Made by a program: the position numbers and the translations under genes. A stretch of 64,000 nt of DNA, from the NCBI GenBank assembly GCA_013396755.1, contig VWZF01003861.1, positions 1,862,032-1,926,031 of the forward strand, in the 5' to 3' direction. The notes under the pieces are model-generated. The model searched no databases, was not told the origin of the DNA, and saw nothing but the letters and a program-made list of their open reading frames with translations. Below are positions 15,031-28,500 of this stretch, piece by piece. Source of the stretch: Sclerurus mexicanus. Its lineage: Eukaryota; Chordata; Aves; Passeriformes; Furnariidae. The stretch's first letter is position 1; each line of letters opens with the position of its first letter.

Positions 15031-16406
15031 CCTTGCAGGTGCTTGGAGAGGTAGGAATATTGAGGTCTAAGTTGTGCTGGGTCAACAAAACTCAGAAGAT
15101 TTAGTTTCTGTTTTCAGAGAGTACTTGAAAGGTCACTCAAAATACGCACCAAGCAGCTTTCTTGTCAGAGGGCGCGGGGGAACCTTCACACCTTCAGAGC
15201 ACAGTGGAATCGCTCAGGTCTTCCAGGGAGATCAGTTCCATTCCACACACAACTCTTCTTCCACTGATGTTTTCTTTATGTGTTAATAATTGCGTTGTTT
15301 GTGTTTCTGTTGCCAGTTTCCTTCATTGCACTTGATGTCCATTCAGGTAGATGTGGCAGTCCCCTAATCTGAGAGGGGAGGAAAGGTGGGGAATTCCATA
15401 TTGGTGTGTGATGGGACTCACTGATAATTGCACTCACCCTCTGACTCTGGCATGGGGGAGTATCTGATTTCCTACCCGACACGGGGAATAAATACTTCTA
15501 GATAGGTAATACCTAGTATTTGGTGATCAAATAAAGTATTACTTAAACTATTCCACAACTTTTCTCCAACTCTTTTATATTATTCTGTTTTATTTTGATG
15601 TGTCTTTAAGAGTTTGAATCTTGGGGGAATCCGTAGATAGCTTTTGTGCATTTCTTTCCTCCAAACTGCTTTTTGTCTACAGCTTTCAGTCTTTCAAAAT
15701 GCTACACTTGCTTTCAGTGAGCTGGATGTAGTTTTTCACCACTTTAGTATTGTTTCTAACCTGGTGGACCAATAAGCAAGTTGAAAGGCAAGGCCAGAGC
15801 TCCTGTTTCTTTAGTGACACCCTCTGCATCCTTGTTCCTGCAGCCAGTGGTGCAGCTCTCAGCGCTGCCTCTGTGATGTGTCTCTTGTCCTCCAGCAACG
15901 CTGTCAAACAATAACAGAGGAAACTCAGAAACATCTCAGAGCCCTTCCTGACCCTTGCAGGAGTTTCAGACGTTCCACACATGATGGTGTATGTGCCTGG
16001 AAAGTATGGCCAGGCATCAGTAGGTGTCCAGTGCATCTCTTCTCGTTTTGATCTTCTGCTTCCTCAGTCCAGAGAGACATTCTAACAGCAAGTTACTGTG
16101 TGTAATTACAGTATCTGCTTTGGATATTCCTTGGAAAACTCTCAGTGTATTGTCTCAGAATGGTTGTGCAGAGGTCCAGGTTGGTTAGTGCTCGGCTAAC
16201 ACCACCAGATGAGTCTAAAAGGGAAGAACGTGTTGAATTAGATGGAAGGGGGTCTCAATATGATGGAGAATCTTTAAGGTTATCTTAAGACTTGATAAAC
16301 ACTTCTGAGTATAATAACTGTGCATCTTAAATTTGGTTGTTGTGGTCTGGAAAACCAAGTCTGTACTACATGAATTTATTTCTCTCCTTGTTTTTTTTTT
16401 TTCCAG

Positions 16407-16561
16407 TGTCCCAATGTAATATCAGCTTGAAGAAGCAGAGGAGTCGAAGTATCTTTAGCACCTTATTCTGCTGCTTTCGTGACTACAATGTCGAACCACC
16501 ATCTACCAACAGCACCAGTGCTCTGCCTCCTTTGGTGGAGGAGAATGGAGGACTTCAGAAG
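16407..16561 (+). CDS. CTDSPL: CTDSPL exon 2
   Basis: The 155-nt exon begins two bases into a split codon and ends exactly on a codon (LQK). It encodes residues 28-78, the N-terminal regulatory region before the catalytic domain. A basic segment (KKQRSRS) is followed by a hydrophobic, cysteine-containing patch (FCCF, cysteines 48 and 49), then a proline- and serine-rich linker ending PPLVEENGG. In SCP-family proteins the paired cysteines have been reported as a palmitoylation site; here that is inference. The acceptor is TTTTTCCAG. The donor is AAG|GTCAGG, which is weaker than consensus. Confidence 0.97.
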
Positions 16562-19500
16562 GTCAGGATTTTATCTTAATTTTGCTCTCGTGCAGGTCTT
16601 TTGTAACCCAAGTTTAATTCTGCATTTCCAAAGGTCTGTCTTGACTGTTCCCCACAAGAGAAGCCTGTTGTGAGTTACAGAAAAAAATTACTGGTTTGCT
16701 GGTGAATTGCTGATACTGTCTATTCAGCTGCAGTTTAAAACTAGTGTTAACATAGGGAGTGTTAGCACTGTTTATTTTATAAGCAACCAACATTTAAAAC
16801 CTGACTTAAGACACTAAAAAAATGTAGACTTCTCATAAAATTTCAGCTGCTGAGTTGTCTCTAGCTTTGGTTCCATTTCCTGATTACAGGGAGGTTAAAA
16901 TGCGTCCACTGTAGCATAGTGGAAACTTTTAAATGATATTTAAAAGGGTTTTTAGTGACAGAAAAACAAATCAGCAAGGGGGAGAACCATTATTTGGACT
17001 TTCTTTTCTGAACAGTTCACTTACATTTAATAATGCTAAATGCAGAAATAGCAGCTTTTGGCCATTTTTTCAGGTTATTAAGTTTTGTTTACTTAGTAAG
17101 TCAAATTGACAGGTAGACATTGTAGCACTTCAAAGCATTTGTGTAACAGCAACATGTTACATTCATTGAATTCTAGTAATTATATTGCTTTGCCATATTC
17201 ATAAAATGACAACACTAATGAGTTTATATGTTCTTTTTAAGTCTGATAACTCTTGAGAGCATCTGTGTTGTGAACTGAAGAATTTCAGTTCAATATGGCA
17301 AACACAGGAATACCATCTTTTCCACATGGTTTTCTAGGACTTTGAAATTGCAGATATGGGTATATCCATGGAGGGGAGTAATAGCAGAAATGGAGATGCC
17401 TCTGCCTTTAAACCTTTCTGCCTTTCACATAATTTTTCATTTCTGATGCAGCTGATTCCTCACCTGCCTTGCCCAGTTCACTTTATTTTGGTTTGAATTT
17501 TGCTGGTTATGCCCGAGTTCCTCAAAAGCTCAGGAGAAAGAGAAGAGGAGCTGCTTGGTGAAGGCAGATTGAAGTGGTGGGGACTGAGAGTACGTGTGGA
17601 GGTGAAGTCTGAGCTGCAACAGCTCACGCTGAAACTGCTCACGCAGAGTGAAGTGCACTGGAAATTCTGCCAGGAGGAGGAATTGTGCATGTATTTTTAG
17701 ACTTCTGCTAGCCAGGGTACATTGTGACTGAAGTGAGGGAAATCTAACCTGGATGTGCTGAAGGGAAAGCTGGGTAGTGTGTAGCATGTACACACACATT
17801 CATCTGAGAAACAAAAGGCATAGGAAACTATCAAACTTTCCCTTTCCACTACGCTGGGGAATGGAAAGCAGGCAGAAGTGAGGCCACTGGCAAAACTACA
17901 GCTGAGAGAAGATGGGAGTTCATTAGAAAGAAAAACATAAAGCAGAGTTTGTTTTTTGCTAGAGAAAGCATGAGTTAAAATGGTCTGGAGTCTGTCGTTT
18001 CCAGATTGCATTCTGTAAAACACTCAACTTCTTTCTAAATAAGTCTTATGCCTTGAGTGAGGGATTGCTCTTGTGTTCACACAAGTTTCCATCCTCACTC
18101 TGCTGCCTCAGTGAGCAGTTCTGGAGTTGTGCAATGCTTGTACACAAGACCAAGACACAAATCACAGCACTCACAGAATTGCCAGATTAAAATGCATTGA
18201 AGAGAGTTTAACTAAAGAGTGTGTTTTGTTTAATTGAATGAAAGGCACTCAGATCTGTGTAGAAGAAATCAAGTATAGCTGAACTTTCAGGTGGTTCTTG
18301 AGTGCAAATAAGTCTCTGACATTGCTATTTTAAATGCAGTATTAGAAACTAATAAGCTTTGTATGTGTTTTTTTATATGCTGTTTTATTGAATGCTAACA
18401 CAGTGTAAGTAAGAAATTCTTAAAAAAAAAAAAGCAAGCATTGAAGACTTGGATGTGTTTGAATATTGTTACACTGTCAGGCTGGTGCTTTTGCCAGGAG
18501 AGCTGGTTAGAACTGTGCAGGCTGCTTGAATTTGATGGAGTTACACTGAGCACCTTGTCTAGCTTCAGAAATAAGTCATGGGGGAAAGTACATGCAACAG
18601 TGGGCCTCAGGTTCTAAACTGGTGAAATGAAATGTGCACAAATGACAAAATTACCTGTTTTAGGAACAAAAATAAAGGCTGACAACACACGGCTTAAATC
18701 CCTCTGCTTTCATTAAAACTCATTTTTGCATTATTCCCACTACCAGATTAGAATAGTTTAAATTCTGATGAGCTGCTGCTCAAATAGTCAGTTACTTATA
18801 TCTGCTGTCTCTTTTATATGTTTTATTAAATATTTACCACATCACAGTTCACCTCTGGCCATGGCCCAGTCAGTTCACGTGTTGTGACCCTTACCTTCAA
18901 AAATGGACAAAGAAAATTGCACAGAAATGTTAAACAGTTACCACTAGAAACAAGTAGAAAATGGCTTGGATGTACTTTCCTTCTGTCTTTACTGCTGAGT
19001 GGAGTTGTTGCATGAAAACTGGTGATAAAGACTTTAGAGGAGGGGAAGGAACGGGGAAAACTTCTGCTGCTTTCACAGGAATTCAGTGTTCTGTGTTGCT
19101 TCTGACATATTCTTGAAGCTCAAGTTGATGTGATAAGCTGACTCCCTTCTCATTAAGAATCTTGATTCTTTAAATGCTGACCTGTTCAAAAGGAGGGGAA
19201 GTGGGGGAGAGTATTTTACAAAGTAATTGAAAATACAGTTCTGAAATTTTGCTCAGAGTAATTGCATTGTGTGATTTAGTTTCTAGTATTATTATTTGGC
19301 TGTATTAGAAAAAATGAAGTCAGTGCTTCAAATTAATCAGTGCTTCATGATGTGACTTGATGGTGCTTGACATGTCAAGTGTCATGTCACTTCTTCATAG
19401 GATTGGAAGAAACACTGAATTGAGCATGGTTTGGAACAAACAATTGTTTTTCAGCACTGACTTCTGTTCTGTTAGGGGGGAAAAGAAAAAAGCCCAAAAC

Positions 19501-22500
19501 CTTCTTTAAAGTATTGAGTTCACTTTTAAACCTTCTCACAGAGCAGCTGCTTGTCCAAGTGTGACTCTAATACTGGTAATGAATGGTCCATTCTGTCTCT
19601 ATAAAGTTTCAATACAACATTTTTTCCCAATAGAAACTTGTATTTACTGAAACTGTGGTATATTTGTTTTTCTTAAAATGCAACAGCTATTCAGCACAGC
19701 ATGAAGATGTATTGTAAGATGTGATATTTGTGACAGTGGGTATATCAGCCTGCCTGCAGCTTGGATGCTGAGCCAGATGTGTCACTGGGAGGACACAATG
19801 TTCAGCCTCATGAAATCCTTGGTCATTTTTTCCCTGCAAGCACTTCCCCGGCACCTTCAGCCACATTTGTTTAGGGGCCAGAGAGCTGGGAGAGGGAATT
19901 GTGTTTTAGTTTTCCTCTGATTACATTCAAATCTCAATTTCCATTCCTCAATTAGCGACTTGACTCAATTGGTGCATTTTCTGGGTGTGCTTCTGGATGT
20001 AAGTTTGTTATCTGAGTTTTGAGGTGTTTGCAGATAACAGATTTCATTCACTCAGACTTCGAGGAGGGGGATCCAGATGGAGAAAGGTGAGAAAAGCTAG
20101 ATGCAAACTAGCTTTTTGTTCCCTTTGCTCTCAGCCCTGGTGGGCGAGGCAGCTCTGACAAGTCTATCGGCACTTTGCCATTTCACTCACAACCCACTTC
20201 CACTGGAGTCATCGCTGCCTTTGTTTCACAGCGAGATCCAAATCAGGCAGATGGCTCGTGTTAACGAGATGAGGCATGAATGAGGAAAGGGGTTTTTTTA
20301 TATTCGTTGGATTAGAGGAGAAGGTCTTGATCCATGCTCAACAGGGAAGAAGACAGAATTAGAAGGAGGTTTATTCTGGGGGCAGCAGCTGCCCCTGCTG
20401 CTTTCCCTGTAACTGAATTCCCACCTCACCCATCCTAAGGACTGCAAAAGTCAAGGCTCCTTCTCCCCACTGCTTTTTGCTGCACCATCATCTCCAAGGT
20501 GATGCTGGAAAGCAGTTTTGATGACCTATGGTCGTGTCTCCAACACTCTTGTCTGCCTCGGGGGTCTCTATTTTTAACACAGTGCAGGAAAAAGTGTATC
20601 CTCTATCCCACATGAATATGGTTCAGCAAAATGAGCAAAACAGCTTTTAGGGAGCGTGTTCCTGAGGTCAAAGTAGTACCTCCTTCAAGCAAGAGACCTT
20701 GAGCAGCAGCACGAGCGTGGGCTCTTCGATGAGGAGACCATTAATGACATGCTTTTGGAACAGATTTAGAAACCACTCTCGCTCTCCAGTGTGGAAGAAG
20801 ATAATCGGGATTAATGTGAATCAGGACTTTTTCTCCTCCTTAACACCCTCTGATCAGAGCAACGAAATTCCTAATGTTTGGTTCTGTTGGCCAGCATCAA
20901 CATGTGGGATTGGAAGGTCTGTTTAGAAAACAAAACCCTCTCTGCATAGCTGTGTCTGGTTCCTCCCTCACTGCTTACTAATTCTGACCTTCTTTGCCTC
21001 CCAGAAAGCCCTCTGTATTAAGAGGCAAAGCCTGATATCCCAGGTCAATGAAAGAGCCCAATAAAACCTGTATTACTGTTTTTAAAGATCCTCTCATGGT
21101 CTAGAAGAAGCTTTGTGTTAAAGAAATGAATCCGATAAATCTGTTACTTTGATCAGCATCTCCTCTAAAATGAAACATCTCCTTATCTTTGCATACAGAC
21201 TGTACTCAAGAAAAAGCAGAATAATGTGGCCTGTCACTTGGTGCTCATTGATCCCACACGGGTCCATAGACAGCACAGGGAATGCTGTGTCTCTAAACAA
21301 CAATTACGTAGCTAAGGGAAATGATAGGATTTATCATTTCATCTGTATATTCTGTGCCATGGGAAAAAAAAAAAAGAAAACCTGATTTCAGTGGCTGGAC
21401 AAATGAGTTCCTGGGTTGTCTTAGCGATACAATAGGGGAATTTTGGCATTCTAGGAACAGCTTTGTCCTGTTACCAACATCAGGAGCACATGGAAAGCCT
21501 TCAACAAATGCGCTCATCCGTCATCTATTTCAAACGATAGCGCTGTGACCTATTTCCCTTCCTGTTCCAAGGCATTAGGAAATGAGGCAGGACACTTTTA
21601 AGAAGTTTCCCATAGCAGGCTTGTTTTTAAAAAGCATTGGCCTGTTTGTGAACGCTCACAGTTTCCCAGAGGCTCTTGCAATTATCTTTCTGCTCGTTTT
21701 TACTGTTCTCATTACCATTTTGATTTTTGCAGAGGTACTTTGAGGGTTCCTCTTAGGAAATTTACTTGGTTTTTTTTCCCTTTTTTATTTAAGAAATTCC
21801 ATGAGAAAAATAAAGCTAACAGTAATGCAAGTCCTTTAGCAGCCTTGGTTCTGGATTCCCACGAAAGTTGGTTCCACTTACAGGACATTAACATACTGAA
21901 TTCTTTTCCTTTCTTATTACCCAGAGGAAAACTTGGATTCTTGCCAGTTTGTGTGTTTGTTTTTCTAGAAATTGGGCACTTTTTACTATGGCAGAATTTT
22001 TGATAGTTCATGGTAGTTGCTGCTCTCTAGTTGCTTTTTCAATTTCTCTGGATTTTGGTGAAACTTCCGTAAAAGTTTATGATGTTTTAGCATTAAAAAA
22101 AAAAGAGGACTTTAAAAATCATATTGAATTACTTCTGTTCGTCAGTGATGTGTCAACACTGGTAGACTTGAAAACAAGCACAAGGCTTCTTCAGCTGGAA
22201 GAGGCTGTTCTAGTGTTGAAAACAGCTCTTTCAGTGCTTGCTCTGCTGGAAGTCAGAGCCTGTGTTGTCCAAGAATTCAAGAATTAAATCATCCACCTCA
22301 GCAATATCTGTGCAGGAAGGATCAGCTTCCCTGTTTTTGTGCTGTGCCTACCAGAAAACAAATACTTGTCCCCATTTTCCAAAACCTCTTCCATACTTGA
22401 GTTGGTGACCCTGTGAGCAGCCTTCCTCCACTTCGGGGCTGTCCTCGTCTCAGGACCCAAGATGAGAAGAAAAGGTCAAGCTGGCCAAGACTTTGATGCC

Positions 22501-25500
22501 TTCTCCCAAGAACAGTACAAAAGTGAGACCATGGGAAGAGCTCTGTTCCCTCTTTCTGGGTGAAGAAAGTGAGATTTCTTGGTTTAGTTTATCATCACTT
22601 TGCTGTTGCTTAAGCGAAAATGCTGGTTTTTTCCTGAGTCAGTTGTCTCAAGTGAAATTCAAGGAGTGGGTTTCTGCCCTGTTACCAAGGTCTGGCTCAG
22701 CCTCTTGTTGCTGCAGTGAAAACTGACAAATATACCCAGCAGTGGATCTTAAAGCTGAAAAAGTTACAGTAAATACAGGTACCTTTCTTATTACCATCTC
22801 TTATTAATCATAGCATGGGTTTTACCAGTCCAGTCTCCTAAAAATCATAAATGCCGACGTACTAACAGATCATTCCAGCAACTAAAATGCAAAATCCTGT
22901 TTTTGTTTTTGTTTTGGTTTTTTTTGTACCCTGGTTTCTTGAATACTTTGAACTTTTGGTTTAAAATGTTTGAGTGCTACATTTACTGCTCCAGACCTTT
23001 GTTCTACCCTTTAAAAGCCATTACCCTTACAGTGATTTTTTTTTTTCTTTTTCCCCAGGGTGACCAGATGCAGGTCATGCCTATACCAAGTGTATGTATT
23101 TTTATCCCTTTTTCTTTTCATAATTCTCATAACTTTTGCTTTGATTCATCTTATGTTGCAGTCTAACAGGTCTGTTTTGTGTTGCATGTTAACAAAAGGA
23201 TTTTATGTTCTGTCTGTGATGTCGTTTACTCCGAGATGAATTGAACTGCTCGTGTTCCACAGGGACTAAAAGAAGAGTTTGGGTTTTACGTGGATTTCAT
23301 CCCAATTTTGTCATTTTGGAAATGCTTGAAGTAGTCTGAAAGTTGAAGTTATTTATTTTAATAGAGGCCAAAGGTGACTCATCATCACTATGTGAGACAC
23401 ACTTACAAACCCGTTTTTCTCTCATTTTTCCCTCTATTCCTGTTGAAACGAAGAGTTGGAAACTGCATAATTTATTTGGAGCAAGTCATTTTAGGAAAAT
23501 ATAGTACAGTGACTAGAGCTTGCATCACTGCCCTTGTTGGAGAGGATGCTCTTGGTATCAGCTGCTGTTTTATGGCCCCTAATGTTTCTGTTTATCCTCC
23601 CTGGATTAGACTTGGAATGCTGTTTGGCATCTGAATTATTTTTTCAAAGCTAAATAAAAGGAAGAAAAAAAAAATCCTCAAACTAAAGCTTTTCATTTAA
23701 TTAGTTTTAACCTTTTTTGGTCAAAAACCTGCTCTTTTTTGCACTTTTTTGTTCATGAGGATGAAGGCTTAGGCTTTGTAAAGCTGAAAATACTTCTTTT
23801 TTTTTGAGCTCCTTTGCTGTTTATAATTCTTTATTATGAAGAGTTTTCCAGAAAATATCAGTGCTGATGTGTGGAGTTACTGACACAGCCCTCTCATTTG
23901 AGGTATTTGGTAGCCTTTAAAGACCTGGATATTGCCCAAGATACCATTTTTTTCTTCTTTCCCTTCCTTCTCACATGGCCCAATGTGACAAAACCTCCTA
24001 CAAGAGCCCTGTCCTGTCAGGAGATCACTGTGACTGTGCAGATCTTCCCTCTCTCACCAGTTTTTCTTGGATTTAAGAACTGTTGGAATTACTCTTTATT
24101 GCTTCCCTGATATTTCTGCTGTGGCTAATGCATGTATTTGTGTGTATGAATACACACACATGTACATGCATGGAATTTAGTTAGATGTGAGCAAGTTCCA
24201 GGAATGGAAAATGTTGGGTGGATGAAAATAGTATTTCTAAGTTAGTTTTCTTTCTACATGCCTGCCAAATTCTGTTAGGTGGCTGTAGTTGCTCTACTAT
24301 TAGTTCTTTGAACATGAAACATGTTCTGGCTGTGCTGTGACCTGGAATAAAACCTTTGCTGAGAGTGAGTGTAGGTATTAAAAAGAATTCAAACAGGACA
24401 AAATTTTGAAATGAGTACAGCTCTGACAGGTAGAGCAGTGAAATGAGATGCTTTGTTAGAACACTGTCTTTGCAATGTTAAAGCAGTGCTCTGTTAGATT
24501 TGGGTACTGGTAGGGAAATGAATGACTCGAGAAGGGATTTCTTTTTTTTCTTCCCCTCTTTTTTTTTTTCCTTAAGCTCAACTGTAATTTTACTGACCTA
24601 TATTCCCAGCACTTTAACAAGGCAGGAAAATTAACTTAACCCTGCAGTCGTGACGTGGAGTTCTCAGCGAGCAGGTGACTTTAGACACACTCAGTCCCCT
24701 TCTCTGGTACCATCTGATGCTCCTTGCAGCAGGACCTGGGAGTGTTGTCAGGCAGCCGTGGCCCGCGGGCAGTGGTGTGACATTCACTCTCCAGGATCAG
24801 AGTGCTCCTGGCTGTCAGACAGGAACCAGCCAGCATTAGTATGTCATCATCTAAATAAAGGCACAAGGAAGCTGCACATGGAGAAAGTGGTAGGGAAGAA
24901 AACGCAACCTCATATTAGGGGGGGAAAAAAAAGCAAACAAAAACCCACCTGAAATTAAAGTGTTCCCCTGCCAGTCTTGCAAGGGCTGTTTGTCCTGAGC
25001 GCTGGAGCCCAGAGGGTCACTCAGACGACTCTGAACTCTGTGTGTTTTAAGACCCATTAAGGAAGAAATTCTTGATGCTCTGCTACACAGGGGTGAGAAC
25101 TGGGCTCTTTGAACTGTGTGTCTTGTACAAACCAGGAGAAAAATCTTCTAAACACAGGGTGAGCCTGGTCACAATGAAGTGGGTATTTACCTTTTTATAG
25201 GGCTCGTTGCAAATGTCATCCCTCCAAGCGTTTAGAAAATCCCTCAGTGGCTCTGGAAAGAGCTCTGCCTGCTCCCCACCAGTTAAACTTCCAAGTTCAC
25301 AATATGAGGGGTTTTGGAGCTTGATAATGCCCGTATAAAACCTGGCTGTCTGCTGAGACCACCTGTTTGAAAACTCCCATTGCTTTGTGTGCGTTTTGCG
25401 TTGCTTTTCTATGCATTTCTGTGTGCAGTTCAGTGGAACAGATCTTCTGCTAATCAGATGTGTCCTGTATTAATTGCACTTAATTTAAAGTTAATTGACT

Positions 25501-28500
25501 TAATAATGAGTTTTTGCTTAGTTCTTGATAGAGATAAAACTGCTAAGGAAGAAACATTCCAGCTTCAAGTTAGGTTCTTCAGAAAATAGACACAGTGTTA
25601 CTTTGGGGGCTTTTAAAATATGAATTTTATCCTCTTTGTATCTTACATAATCATACAATAATTTGGGTTGGAAGGGACTTTAAGGTGATCTAGTTCCAAC
25701 CCCCAAATCAAAGTAGACCCATAGCAGCTTCACTGGTTTTTATTCTTTTGAACAGCGAGGTAGATGGAGTTACAAAGCCACGCTCATGCAGCATCTTAAG
25801 TAGTTGCCCAGCATAAAATCCCACTGTTAAGGAGTGGTACCAAAATTACCCCTCAGAATCCCTGCAGAAGTTAAATCTTAGCACTGGGGTATTGTTTTTT
25901 TCACTTGTCCTCACGTGCATTTAGCCAATTCGCTGTTCTAACTTATTCTAGAAGAAACTTTGGGAGCTGCCTGTTCCATGACCGGAGCTGGCATCTTCTG
26001 GCAGGAGCTGTGTTCTAAGTAGGAATCCTTTGTCTCCTGTAAGAGCACTTCTGTGTGGAACTGCTGGGAGAAGCTGTTAGCCCTGGAGAGTGCGCCCCAA
26101 AGCGTGAGCTGAAGGGAATGTGAACAGTGAATTAGTGTGCTGCACTTAGGCTCGACAACATTGCCAGCGTAGGGCATAAAAAAAAAGGGCTTATTAATTC
26201 TGATACTTGCCTCTGTGGGAAATATGGGCCTGCAGGGAAGAAAGCTGATGATTGTTTTATACAGTAATTTTCTGAAAGATTTGTGTTGACCGGCTGTTTA
26301 TGCTTCAACCAAAAGTCCTGTTCTCTTGCCACCACCACCCCCTTTTTTTTTTTTTTTTCTTAGGGAATATACTATTTCCACGGGACTGAAGCAGTGCAGC
26401 AGTCGTTTCACTACAAGGTCTGTTAAGCTGATCAGCCATGAGACCTGGCTGGAATGCATAAATCCCAAACAGTGACTAGTTTAACTTGTATACAATTTAT
26501 GTCTTGTTGGAATTGAAGACTGAGCTAGGACTTACAGTACCAAGAGACCACGTGTTATTTTTCTGCTGAGTTCTGTGGAAGTCTGCAGCCTTTCAGAGAG
26601 TATTGCCTAGTAAATATGAATTGCTGTTAGCCACTATAAAATATTCTTAATCATCTTAGATATCTTTAAAGCTTCTGTGTGTAAAAAAATTGTAAGAGAT
26701 CATAACCATTTGCTATTAGCTATGATGGAAATATGCTAAGTAGAACTCTACTTGGATATGTCTCTCTTAATGGGGAAATTAAAATAAAATGTTGAGTAAT
26801 GCTTGTTTCTGCCTAAAAGCTTTGCTGCTCTTGGCACATGGAAATTGCTTTAGATCAGAAAGCTTGAACAGCAAAACAAATGGACAGATGCTTTTTTTAT
26901 AAATCCTTTAAGTTCCTAAAGCCTCAAAAACGCCATCCTTGCTCCAAAGTCCTACACCAGCCATTTAGCAGCCTCACATCTTGTAGTGACTTCAGCTCCA
27001 GAATATTTTCCTTATCCCTGTTAGTTTATCAGGGATGCCAATGTGTTTTCACAATTGAGGGCAACAGAGATGCGGGTTGTGAAATGGAAAATGCATTTCT
27101 CCCGGACTTCAAATGTGGGAACTGACAGAAACAGGGTCAGATTAAACTCAAGATGCCAAAGCTTTTTGGAAGGTTGGTGTTTCCCCAGGAAAAACCTTCA
27201 AGTGCAGTCTTGTTAGGTAAAGTTAGGTCAGTAACTGCACGTTATTTCTTAATGCAATCCTGAAAAGGGAGAGAAACTCTTATCAATAACCAGCACCTCT
27301 GTGTAGATGCCTCAGATGAGCTTGTCCCTTCTCCCAGCCACTGCTTTTGGGAAAGCAGAGCTGCAGGTGGTCAGGGAAGATGGGCACGGGTTGTCTCACT
27401 GTAGAGTCGAGGAATTCAGGTTCTCGGAGTTGAAGGTTCTCACATTTTGTAGTTCCTGGTACATGTCCATCCCTTTTTTGATGACAAGCATAACAGTTTC
27501 CAGATTAATAAAAACTTAAAAGATATCTGTAATATGACAGTGCTCCTATTTTTCATACGCTTATTTTTATATGGAAAAATATCTATTGCCATATATTTTT
27601 TATAGACAGATACTTTCAATTGTATAGAGAATTCACATAGCAGAAGGAATTTCTGGCTTTGAACTGCTTGTGCAGATTATCATAGTCAAAAATTTGAACT
27701 AGATTTAGTTTTAAGAGTACAAAAATGAACTATAATTAAAAAAAAATTACACTTAAGGTTTCTTGAGTTGTTCGTGCCTTTTTCTCATCTTCAAAGATAA
27801 GAAACCAATATCAGAACATGGATTCGGAAGATTATTATCATCTTTAAATGGGTTGGATTTTTCTTTCAATAAGCTTTTGGTCTATTTAGATTGCAAGTCT
27901 GGGTCCTCCTTACTATGAAAAATTGAGGTGGGGTGCTAAATCCTTTTAGGCTTTGAAATAGGAGTGAGAAACCAAAATGATTTAGGTTTGGCTGTACTTG
28001 CCAATAAGCAGAGGCAGAGCTGAAGCTGTTATGGGACTGTCTATAACCTAGAAAGGGTGTCCTATAAATTCTAGCCTGGTTGGGTGACTGTGATGGATTG
28101 GATCCATTACAGGCATTAAGCAGAAGTTGTTTTTTCTTGAAGGTTGTTGTTACATTGGTGCTGAGAGAAAATGTGTTGAGACAAGTGGCTTGTAAGCAAG
28201 GCAGCTCCCAGTCTGGTAGCTGAAGGAACTGTTGTCGATGTTAATTGTAAGGAACTAAATCAATTTCACTGAGACTCCTAAAATCGCTCCAAGAACTTCT
28301 GCTTTAGCTAAAGACACTTATTTAAGTCCTGAATCTCATTTGTTAAGTGCTTTGTTTAAACAAGAACTTATTAGGCATCATTGGCCGGTATCTATCAATG
28401 TAAGACAACGCCTGAGTTCAGTCAGTGGTTGATAATCTGCCCTGGCAGCCCGAGGGTGTTTGGAGGTGTCTGACTCACCTGTGTGTCACCTGCACAGGGG

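Larger units (their letters stand above)
1..16406 (+). other. CTDSPL: CTDSPL intron 1 (3' part), at least 16.4 kb
   Basis: No coding exon is recognisable here. The stretch ends at a strong acceptor, a T-rich tract of about 15 nt followed by TTCCAG at 16401-16406. It contains three CR1 fragments (about 2323-2500, 3516-3660 and 14681-15030), a G10 run near 2968, a broken C tract near 8765-8782, and short AT-rich microsatellites such as ATG/ATT repeats near 7192. The phase of the next exon requires the missing exon 1 to end one base into a codon. Calling it intron 1 rests on the known exon structure of vertebrate CTDSPL and on the missing N-terminal 26 residues. An alternative first exon inside it cannot be excluded from sequence alone. 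Confidence 0.85.

Noticed and set aside
21949..22287. 112-codon + strand frame with a leucine-rich C-terminal half in intron 2
   Set aside because: Looks helical by composition, but begins in random sequence, contains a translated A run, and has no family resemblance or splice context.
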